Positions 12,301-24,300 of a stretch of 62,000 nt of DNA are shown piece by piece. The notes below the pieces were generated by a model that did not search any database, was not told where the DNA came from, and saw only the letters and a program-made list of their open reading frames with translations. The DNA is from Phoronis australis (Eukaryota; Phoronida; Phoronidae): assembly GCA_002633005.1 (NCBI GenBank), contig NMRA01000295.1, forward strand, positions 85,124 through 147,123. The letters are read 5' to 3'. Both the position numbers and the translations under genes were made by a program. The number at the start of each line of letters is the position of its first letter. Position 1 is the stretch's first letter.

Positions 12301-15300
12301 ATAATTCAAAATTTTATGCTAGTGTGAATAATTTTGAATAAAAATGACAATCACTCATTCCTATCAAAGTCCACTGACACTGACTGAAGAGCAACGATTT
12401 CCTCGACTTCTTACCGAGTGATTCCGCCCTATCGAAGATTGTTCTCTCTTGCAGTAATATTCAGCTGCTTGCACCCCGATCCACTGGCTTTGCAGGTACA
12501 AGACATTGTTTTGCGATTAAGCAAATCCAGACTGTTTTCTTCAAGTTCTCTTTGTTCCAATCCAACGTAACCGTATTCACGATGGGTCGATCATGAACCT
12601 CCTCTGGCGACGAGTTGCTGCCGTCAGACGACTCGTCGCTGTCACGAAATTCCTCCTTGTCTCCATCCACAAAATTAATGTGCTCTTTGATGAGTTCAGT
12701 TAATTCTCGCTGATCTTGATATGGCAGTCAGAGGCAAGAGTTAATCACTGAGATATCAGCTACACGGCGACCAGCCATCTTACTGTCTTGTAAACATGCT
12801 GTGACCTCGCGACCCCACAGTTTCACGCCCACTGAACTAGTTCTAGGGAATGAGGTCAGTGATATATTGGGTTAAAAGGTCGTTGCTAGCTAAAAGACTG
12901 GTGAGTGGCACTTCTGTTTAATATACCCTGAATGCAACAAGTGAAATTACTTCTGATGATTGGACGAAAAACTCAAAGAGCTAACTACATGCATAATGAG
13001 CAGAGTTTGACCTTTCTGTTGGTGTGTTTACGAGCGAATTGGGTCATCGGGTGACTGACCAATGGGGACACGAAAACCGGCAAATTTTGATGAAAATTTC
13101 ACAAGATATGCAGTCGTGGAGAAGGTGATGTTTTTCAAAATGAAATAAATAAGGTTTAAAATGAAGTCTGCTTGTTTTAAAGTATTGTTTTGTGAAGTAA
13201 AATGAATAAATAATCATAGCCTGCAATAAAAAAATTTGACCTAATTTTAACCGATAGCGACTGTTTTCAGTCTTGTCAGGAAATAGAGTTTCCAACTTAA
13301 CACTCATTTTGTCGTGGTGGGTCACATTTGTGCATGTTTGGCAGGATCTGACAGGTTTGTACAAGTCTGGTTTATTTTGGGGAGAATTTTCTGTCAAACT
13401 CATCACCATAATCTTAACAAGGAAATAGTTCCCATTGCTGTTGCGGCAATGAAAAGTGTATGCCAGGCAAACATGTCTTGGTTTTTGATTTTGAAAATGC
13501 CATTTTTGCCAAATATGCTGTTCAGGCTTATGAAATCTTGGGAGAGACTGGATCTACAGTCTTATCAAATGCCTGTATGTTTTATCACAAGGAATTTGTC
13601 ATTGAATGTGTCAAAACAATCTGCCACATTAGGCGGAAAATAGGTTTGCTGTCACTATCAACTAACTCTATTCAGTGATTATTTAGTTATTAGTGAAATT
13701 AAGAAATAAATAGTGCATTAATTTGATGCAAGCTTCCTTTACCTCTAAATATTGTATATAGTGACTGTATACTTAGGATTATATTGTATATAGTGACTGT
13801 ATACTTAGGATTATATTGTATATAGTGACTGTATACTTAGGATTATATTGTATATAGTGATTGTATACTTAGGATTATATTGTATATAGTGACTGTATAC
13901 TTAGGATTATATTGTATATAGTGACTGTATACTTAGGATTATATTGTATATAGTGACTGTATACTTAGGATTATATTGTATATAGTGACTGTATACTTAG
14001 GATTATATTGTAGTGACTGTATACTTAGGATTATACTTATACTACTACAAGAGGAGACAGTGTGGTCAAGTGGGATTAATGTCCTCTTGCTCTATTCATG
14101 GTCATGGAATTGAGTCCCATTCGGACACACTGCTCCACCCTCTCTAGCTCCTCAGCTTGGTTATAACTACATATTAATAAAGCATAAAAGCTGTTCCAAG
14201 TGATCTGTGTACCAGACCACCTGCAACTATTTATTATTATTCTAAAAGCTGCGTGTACTTTTATTAAGTGTCATACATACACAAAATGTACCAAGAGTGG
14301 CGATGATGAAGTAATGTCCCACGAGACATTATAATGTCGTGTGGGATATTACTTCATCTATGCCAATCAAGGTACGTTTTGTATTTATCCCATACGCATC
14401 AAATTCCTAAGTTTCATTTTTTCGCCAGATTTTTCATTTACTTCACTGAGACTGTTCACATGGCGGTTCACAGCCTATATCTAATATGTACCTGCGCGTT
14501 AGGTTGCAAGTTTCTCTAGTACAAGAAACAGTTTTAAATGTAGAAATATATTTTTTGAAGAGATAACAAAGATGAAAACAACGGTAACTGTGCATTGAAC
14601 TTGTAACATCTTCTGAAAATAGTTAAGTAACAACAATATTTCATATTGTAGTTACCGAGGAATCGGCGCCTGATTGAGTTGCAGACGACATAATATTAGC
14701 AATTGAAAACTGACACAGAACTGTCAAATACTCGTTAATTAATAATCCTGTTCTGGATGTTATGACTGAGACCTGATTGCATGTTAAGTGTTACTCACAC
14801 TGCTGCAATTGCATTACTTTATACTATTTTCCCAAAGTTTGATAATCAAACCAGCTTTCGATGTCGAGTCGACATTGACCTACCTTTTGAAATTTCCTTG
14901 TCAGAAGTCGCTGTTGACGTAGTGGGGGTGGTGAATATGGAAAACATTATTACGTGGTCGTGTTTCCCTGGACTGATTCAACGCGTATGGGATAAATAAT
15001 ATTTATAATACTGACTCTATGCTGTTTCAGTTATTTTTGGCTTTTGTTGCAGTTTTTATCTGAAGTAAATGAAGTAGAGAGTTGGTGCATGGAAAAATTG
15101 AATGTTGTGTCAAGTCAAGATTATGGAAGAGATACGGATGCAGTGGAAAAATTGCTCACAAAACACAAGGTACAGAGTCATACCACTGTGTTGTTATACA
15201 ATCATGTACTTGTCATCTTCCAAGTATAGTTAACGTGTGTGTGTGTGTGTGTGCGTGCGTGCGTGCGTGTGCTTAATACATGACAAAGGTTTTTTTGATA

Positions 15301-18300
15301 TTTTTATTATTCACTTGATTAACCAAAGATGGCATGGTGATTGTCTGAAGAAACATCACACTTCAATCAGTAGTGCTTATGGGCATTATTCAGAGACTGG
15401 TCACTCAGCTGGTATCTCAGATAATCAGAGAGAGAAACTGTTCAACAAAAATCATTGTCAATAAAAGATGACCAGACTCTCTATCACTGGAAGTCCACCA
15501 GGCCTCTTTCAATCAACAGTTATGGAAGTCCACCAGGCCTCTTTCAATCCACAGTTATGGTAGTCCAGCAGGCCTCTTTCAATCCACAGTTATGGTAACC
15601 TATTGATTGCATCTCTTGTTTACTGTGTATATCTTGGCATTGTGGCACGCTACGTTCACGTAGGACACTTGTGAAATTCTTGCAATGAGATATCTTCGCT
15701 GATGGAATGGATAATCCAACATTCCAGGTTAGCTGACCAATCATTTCCGCGGTGGCCATTTTCATTGCTAGTTTATGCTAATACTGTCTCGTCCTTACTC
15801 ATGAAAGCACTTTCCACTCATGGAATTTTGATGGTCTTGCAGGATCTCACTATTCTCTCAAGAAACTTGTTCTGTAGCTTTGTACTCACCTGAACATGCT
15901 TTAGAGTTAATAAACTTGGTCTGCAGGTCTGTACTCACCTGAACATGCTTTAGAGTTTATAGACTTGGTCTGCAGCTCTGTACTCACCTGAACATACTTT
16001 AGAGTTTATAAACTTGTTCTGTAGCTCTGTACTCACCTGAACATGCTTTGGAGTTTATAAACTTGGTCTGCAGCTCTGTACTCAGCTGAACATGCTTTGG
16101 AGTTTATAAACTTGGTCTGCAGCTCTGTACTCACCTGAACATGCTTTAGAGTTACTTTATAAACTTGGTATGTAGCTCTGTACTCACCTGAGCATGCTTT
16201 AGAGTTCATAAAACAAAACATTGTCTTTTACCATAGATTTCTCTGTTACCGAAGTTATTTTTTAATTCTTATTTAATGAACTAAAGTTCACATTATCTGC
16301 AATTGGTGTTGTTCAGGCCCTGGAGCTGGACATTGGCTCATACCAGAGGATTGTACAGGACTTGCAGCAGAGATGTGACAGTCTTGTGCAGGTGAACGCT
16401 CCTGGATATCTGCATGCTTCTCAGCGACAGGTGAGTATGAGGTGAGCTGATGTCACCATGGTTTTGTTGTCAGGTTATTACCTTCTAAGTCGTGAACCGT
16501 ATATTTCATCATGTATTGAATTTGATTTAAACTCAGTGCATCCTTGAACCTTGATAATAAATGTCAATAAACCCCAATGTATTGAATTTGATTTGAATCT
16601 CAGTACATCCTTGAACCTTGATAATAAATGTCAATAAACCCCAATCTATTGAATTTGATTTGAATCTCAGTACATCCTTGAACCTTGATAATAAATGTCA
16701 ATAAACCCCAATGTATTGAATTTGATTTGAATCTCAGTACATCCTTGAACCTTGATAATAAATGTCAATAAACCCCAATGTATTGAATTTGATTTGAATC
16801 TCAGTGCATCCTTGAACCTTGATAATAAATGTCAATAAACCCCAATGTATTGAATTTGATTTGAATCTCAGTGCATCCTTGAACCTTGATAATAAATGTC
16901 AATAAACTCCAAATACTGAGCTTGACCCGTTACCTTTTCTATTGGTTGCAAGTGATTTCTTATGCATCAACAAATACATACTGTGTGGGTGCATAATGCT
17001 GCCATGTCTTTCTCATAATACACGCAAGGTCTGTCTTAAACTTTGAAGTACTAGAGTCTTGAGTTACATTTCTTTTAGTGAGAAACATTTTAAAAATCGA
17101 GCAATTTTTTCAACAAAAAATTTCATGAAAATACATTTACTCTTCCAGAAATAACAGTTGTTAAGCTATAACACATACTACCTCATAGTATCAGTACTGT
17201 TTATAGTAATTACTTGTTAATTTAGTCATGCTATAAAGAATGGGATCTTTGTTTTTCAGGCCAATGTTCAAACTTTGATCAATCAGTTGAAGTGTGAGGC
17301 AGCAGAGAGAAGAGACAAGCTGGATGAGTCATTGCAGCTGCATAAGTATGCACGGGATGCACAGGAGTTTGACGCGTGGCTCGCCGACCAGATGCAGCTG
17401 GCTTGCTCGGAGGATTATGGGAATGACTTTGAACATGTGCAGGTGAGTGTGACATCCAGCTGGTGAATTTGTAAGGTGACATTAAACATGCCCTTCTTGC
17501 TGTAAGGTCACATTAAACATGCCCTTCTTGCTGTAAGGTCACATTAAACATGCCCTTCTTGCTGTGAAAGCTGTCTCCATAAAATAAGACTAAATTTATA
17601 ATTCTCTAGACTCTGTGATAATTTGTGAAATTTGTGATATGAATACAAGTTTGCTTGTACTTTAACAAGTTTTTTTTCCACTTGCGTATTAGGAACAATC
17701 AAAGTCACTTGAAACAATATAACTATGTTGAATTGTGTATGACACATGACAAGCACTAGCATACTGTATACAATGAAAGTAATATGAGACAATATGGAAG
17801 ATCATTTGGTATTGCATTTTTTTAAAATAATGAGTCATCTATGGTTACGAAGATTTTAAAGTTGAAATTTTTGTGGAAACTTAGCAAAAATACTTATTAT
17901 TTCCTAAAAGTCAATGTGTCATTTGGTGCAAAATTATGACATTTCAAGTATCTGTGGTTGAGGGTTACGTGATGTATTCAACATAGCCTAACAACAAGTA
18001 AAATGTTGAGACTGGCAGTTTAACGTAGTAGTGTGCACGAGTGATTGACTTTGTTACTTGTTATGTCTGACATTTTTTTGGTTGGCTGCCCCAAACATCA
18101 ATAAGATCATACCCTCTGGCTGGCTAGCCACCTCCCTGGAACATAAATAGTTTTATGTAAATCTTAGAAGCATGGCAGATAATTGGCTTGTGTGTTGTGA
18201 TGCAACATGGCTAGTTGACCACTCAACATTGAAAAAAGATATCTGATCTCCAACAATGCTTCTACCAGGAATGGCCACTGAACGATTAACTTTTTTTCTG

Positions 18301-21300
18301 ATCAATTCTAGGTTTTAGAGAAGAAGTTTGATGAGTTTAAGCGAAATGTTGAGACTGGCTCCAACAGATTACACCAATGTGAGGCGCTGGCTGATGACCT
18401 TGTTAAACAGGGTCACAAGGACTCGGTGGAAATAGACAGCATGCAGGAAGAGTTGAAGTAAGTTTTCTTCACTGTGAAACTTCGAACTTAATTATTCGAA
18501 TTATGTTTGAAACTTGCCATGTGTGATGATACATTTGTGTTACTTGCAAAAAGTATGGAAGAATTTTGGATTAACTGAAGTTAATTATTTGTCAAATTGG
18601 TATTGTGGCTGGTTAAGTTTTTTTAGGGGGTTCGCGAGTAACACATTGGTGGACAGAGAGTACACAAAGCTGTTTACAGTGATTGTTTGCTCATGTGTCT
18701 ATAAGTAGGTGGTTTTTATACTGGAATCATATAGAGAAATCGCTTGGATTTTAATGGTGTTTAACATATAGATTATTATTGCTTGTTGTCTGTTGGGTTT
18801 CATTTAATTCCCTATTATTGTGAAACTATTATTTATGACAATTGATAAGGTAGCAACAGGAATAGTTGAGAGTTGTGACATTTCCTGCTCCAGTAGTCAA
18901 TGCAGAGTTGTGTGTAGTCATGCCAAAATGTTTGGTTTCAATTTGTTTGTTGAGATTTGTTTTAGTGAAAATAAAGCTTGCTAGAAATAGTAACACTGTT
19001 TCAAGTGTCAGTAATGAATAACAGTTGCATTTGTCATTTCCACTTTTTGACTAAATGTTGTTTGGTTAAGCCATACAAACAAAGTAATTTTTCCTGAAAA
19101 TTGTTTTTGTTGAGAAATTTGTCAAAATGAAATAAATTTCGCTTGTCCACCATATTGTGTCCCAAACTGAAGATTTGTTACCATAATATGTTAATAAGTA
19201 TGCTATATGTTAATGAGTATGCTATATGTTAATGAGTATGCTATATGTTAATGAGTTTGCTATGTGTTTTTCAGAGCAAACTGGGAGAAACTACTTGAAA
19301 AAATTGAAGAGCGTGACCACAATTTGGTGGCAGCCTCGGAAATCCATCGCTTCAATTGTGACGTGGAGGAGGCCATGTCAAGAATTCAAGAGAAATATTC
19401 ATTCATCCCCGATGACTTGGGCAGAGATCTCTATGGTGTACAGATGTTACAGCGACGACATGAAGCATTTGAGAATGAGCTAGTTGCTCTTGAAGCCCAG
19501 GTTTGTGTATAAGTGTCGGATAGGATATCATGTTTGTGTATAAGTGTCGGATTGGATATCATGTTTGTGTATAAGTGTCGGATAGAATATCATGTTTGTG
19601 TATAAGTGTTGGATAGGATATCATGTTTGTGTATATGTGTCGAATAGAATATCATGTTTGTGTATAAGTGTCGGATAGGATATCATGTTTGTGTATAAGT
19701 GTCGGATAGAATATCATGTTTGTGTATAAGTGTTGGATAGGATATCATGTTTTTATTTAGTTTCTAACCAAACTTCTCCCCGTCAGAGTAAAAACCGCGT
19801 CGTGTCTCATTTTTTAACAGCTTAATCTGCCTTTTGTGCTAATTCACTGAACACCACTTGATGACTTTGTAGTAACTCTCATTTGTTTCAACTGACAACA
19901 TTTCGATGAACTTAAGTTGATTTTTATCATAGAACTGTATTCGTCCTACTTTTCTTAATGCTGGAGTCTCATGGACCCACCTTTTAAAAATTTTTTGGGA
20001 TCCATTTCATTTATCTTGTGGTCCATAAAGCCAGTCCACAAATCATTAAACTCACTCAGAAGGAAGCACGAAATATATTGGAAAGTGAGTCAAATCATAT
20101 CCTACTTTTATCAGTGGACAACATAGAAAGATAACTAAGAAGTAAAACTGTGTGATGGTTTTTATTATGGTAACGTTTAGCTTTATTTCTTGTATCAAAT
20201 CAAAATTGCTTCCAAAGTGACACACCCACAATCTCAATATGCACAGGAAATGACACTTCTGTGATTTACGTTTATCTTGTTCATACAGTTGTCATTGTTG
20301 CCTTATAAAGAGGTTCTTGTTTTTGATTTGAACTTGTAGCTTCAAGTTCTCATCGATGACTCTGCCCGTCTGCAAGAGCAGTACCCAGGGGAGAATGCTG
20401 AACAGATAGAACAGCAGCAGTCCGTCGTCATAGACAACTGGTCGCTGTTACAAGAGAAGGCTGCCGAAAGGAAAGAGGCGCTGCAGGCGTCCAATGACCT
20501 ACACAGGTTTTTGACTTCAGTAAGGATTTCTGGCTCTTCTGACCGAGATCACATCCGCTGAGGCCCTGTACCAGTGAAGTTTGGATACTTTGTTACATTT
20601 AGAAATAATGTTTTGTTTAATTGTTATGAGAAGCCTATGTTTTAAGATGCGATTTTTCTCTGTCTAGTTCATCATCATTGGCATGAACTTTGTAATTCAT
20701 ACTTTTATTATTTGGTTTTTAAAAGTTTTGTGATCCAAAATCTCTTTACCCAGATCATAGATTACAGCAGAACATGTAGCTTGCATGGGAAATTTTATCC
20801 ATAAATACCTCATAAGAAAATTAATAGCTGTGATTTCTGACTAAGAATTGGACATAAATGTCGCGATATTTCAGTCATATTTTTTCACTATTAGGCGAGA
20901 GACCTGCTCAGTTGGTCAGCAGATGTTGTGTCGGAGATGAGTGCTGAAGTTGTTGTACACGATGTTGGTGAAGTGGACCTTGTTAAGACTAGACATATGC
21001 AACTGAAGGCTGAGATGGACGCTCGAGAGGACATGTTCGGTTCTATGGCTGAAGCTGGCCAGATGATGTTAGACAATGGTCACTCTGCTGGTGATGAGGT
21101 TAGTGTTAATCAGTTTGTAATAAAGATGAGCTAAGGCTCCCTGGCTAAACGCAGATATGTTACTTTACAACATTGTGTGAAAAGTATTGTGTAGTAAACT
21201 TTGTAGTGCTTTTCAGTAAATGAAAGTTGCTACTTGAACATACATTTGAAGAATCTTTGTAATACAGTTGTTATTGGTTGATGATTTGATCTTAATTTAA

Positions 21301-24300
21301 AGTCGGCGTCAAGCTTGTACAGAATCTTCTACAAGTACATGTTCATATTTTTGCAAAATTTGCTAATAAAGCATGACTTGTCATGATTAAAAAGTAATAA
21401 ACAAGATCAGCTTTGGCAGTTCTGAAAACTGACAAGTAGTGCTTATGAGACCAAATTAAGGGGATGCCTTATGAATCTATTTTAACTTCAGATATCTTCC
21501 AAGTTAACCCAGGTTCTGGAGTGTCGTGAGGCAATGCACCTCACGTGGCAGAACCGAAGTGAGTATCTGTCACAGTTGTATGATCAGCAGACATTCACAA
21601 AAGATATCAACCAACTGGACGCCATCTGTGCTTCGCAGGAGGTAGGCTGGGTCATCAGAAGTACAATGAAGTACTTTCATGAATCAGTGGTGACTGATCT
21701 CATGATCTTGATGACCTATCTCGGGGAATGAGTTAATGAAAAGATAGTACACTGTTTGGTCATTCACACTGTTTGGTCATTCACACTATTTGGTCATTCA
21801 CACTATTTGGTCATTCGTACTGTTTGGTCATTCGTACTGCTTGGTCTTTCGTACTGTTTGGTCATTTGTACTGCTTAGTCATTCGTACTGTTTGGTCATT
21901 CACACTGTTTGGTCATTCGTACTTTGGTCATTTGTACAGTGTGGCCATTTGTACTGTTTGGTCTTTCGTACTGTTTGGTCATTCGTACTGTTTGGTCATT
22001 TGTACTGTTTGGTCATTCGTACTGTTTGGTAAAATATACTTACAGTGAATAATAAGGCACCAAATTGTGAACTTATGGCTTCAAATATATTGCACTGTAT
22101 GTTGGGTATTTCTCCAAGAATGCTGGGTAACAGCCTTGGAATTTTCGATTAAATTTCCCAGATTTGCTTCAGATTTCACTCGACAGAATTATTTGTATTT
22201 ATGCGTTCCTGAGCACTTTGAGTACTTTTGGTTGAGTAGAATAAAACATTACTCAGTATGAGCATTTTTAAGTTAATTTACAGTAAAAAAAGGACCTAAG
22301 TAAGATTTGGTGATAACGAGCCGTTGTCTGTATACTAATTAAATTAAATTGCTCAAAGCTGAAACACTAGTGTTGAATTATGGTCAGTATAATGTGCCTA
22401 CCACAGAATCACACGTTTTCATTAAAATTTTGCACTTTAACGTAGTATGTTGAAATCTCACCATCATCTATGATATGTCATATGAACAGAATTAATGTTA
22501 ACACTATGAATAACATGACACTGAATGTACCTAACATTATGTTCTAGGCTTACCTGGTAATGCCGAGTCTCAGTGGATCTGTTGACCAAGTTGAAGATTA
22601 CCTGAAAAAACATGACGCATTTGAAAAACTCTTTGACACTCAGCAGGACAAGGTACGGTGTTGCCATGGTTGCCACCATGTTGTTTGTATGTAAACAATG
22701 TTTGTTTGGTTAGCTTGGCAATTGATAAAAGTGATATGTTATAATGATTTTTGCTTGTTAGTTTCTTAGTTTTGTTTGTTTTCTGTTTTGTTTAATAGAA
22801 AAACCTTTTAAAATATGATAAGTTCCTGAGTTCTGTAATTATTAAAGCAATTTTAAGTTCACTTAACGTGTGGAAATGTTTGCAAAAAGGAAAAATTTTT
22901 ATATCTGCCCATTTACAATGTACATAGGCTGGGTGCATATTAACATTCAGCATTGGTCTCATAATGAGTGAAATATGGTTGGCACTTCCCAAACCAAATC
23001 GTGTATTGATTTTTTATATACTTGAATGCATATAGTTGATATGCTGTAGCTCTAGGGTTGTTGACTCAAAACACCGATAGAAAATCAATGTTGTATGTTA
23101 AGTATTAAATGAAAAGAGTTTTATTCACCGTCTTGTGTTGGCCATATCATTACAGATCCTGAAAGTTAACGAATCCATTAAAATGTTATTTAAATATTAT
23201 TAGAATGAAAGATATTTTCAGGAAAGTTTTTGAAGTCGTTTGCTTCAAAAATGTTTCAACAAGAGTAGATTAATGCTTCATTTTGTGTACATGTATGTCC
23301 ATACTCAGTGTCATTGATAAGTGTTTTGCATTTAGTTCGTTTTGCAGTATCTTAATATGTCTCCATTTTTGTTCTTGTGACTTTTGCTACCTCTGTCTGG
23401 AACATTGATTTCTCTTCTATTATCCACAGCGCTTGGAAAGTAAATAACAACCTTTTTTCCAGCTGAGGAATTTACAAGAATTTGGAAGAAAATTGACACA
23501 GTCAAAGCATTATGATTCAGACAATATATCAGCAGCCCTGGATGCCATTAGTGAGAGGTGGGTACTATTAGTATTGAGGCTTACACGTTTAAATATAAGG
23601 AAATTAATGCTATAATAAAGTAAATGTTACAAACCAAGATCACTGTTCTATGTGTTCCCTTACCAACACAGTGTCAATGTGGTCCCTTACCAGAACACAG
23701 TTTTATGTGTTGCCTTACCAGCACAGTTTCAATCATTTTTAAGTGTACACATGAGGGCAAATATCGTTGCCTTTTCCTTCATTTAAAACTTCCTCTTTCA
23801 TTTACCGCTTACAAGAAAAGAAATTTAACTACTAAACCCAATCAAGACTCCCCTGTTTTTTGTCATATTTTCCCAATATCTTGCTTAACCATCTCTGGGA
23901 ATGGTGCATTGAAGTGAAATTTCTGTCAAAAGTCAAAATTTTGTGTAATATGAAATTTGTGACCACTTTTATGTTTGCTATTTTTTCATGACACTTTGTT
24001 GTAGCTTATCTTTTTTCAGTTAGTTTGAAGGTTGTTGTTTTTGGTTTCTGTATCATCAAAGATTGTTTTTTCCTGTCTGAATGTTTTTCATTTTTAGGCG
24101 AGACTATATTAAGGATGTTTCCGCTGACAAACGCAGTAAGCTAGAAGATGCCTTGCTTTATGTAACGTTCAACAGAGATGTGTCTGAGGTAAGATAAATG
24201 CAGTAAGTTAGAAGGTGCCTTGCTTTATGTAACGTTCAACAGGGATGTGTCTTGAGGTAAGACATAAGTGATGGTCTTATTTGGCACTCTGAGTGATTGT

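Noticed and set aside
13314-13678. Overlapping 72- and 109-codon frames after the intron-6 element
   Set aside because: Two frames open over the same bases, no recognisable domain and no repeat continuity with exons 6 and 7.
16033-16221. Minus-strand frame with repeated KACSGEYRA-like peptide
   Set aside because: Translation of the 49-bp minisatellite.
21750-22048. Two 80-91 codon frames of repeated Trp-Ser-Phe/Val-Leu-Phe-Gly-His
   Set aside because: Translation of a 17-bp minisatellite; the lack of stops is a property of the unit.
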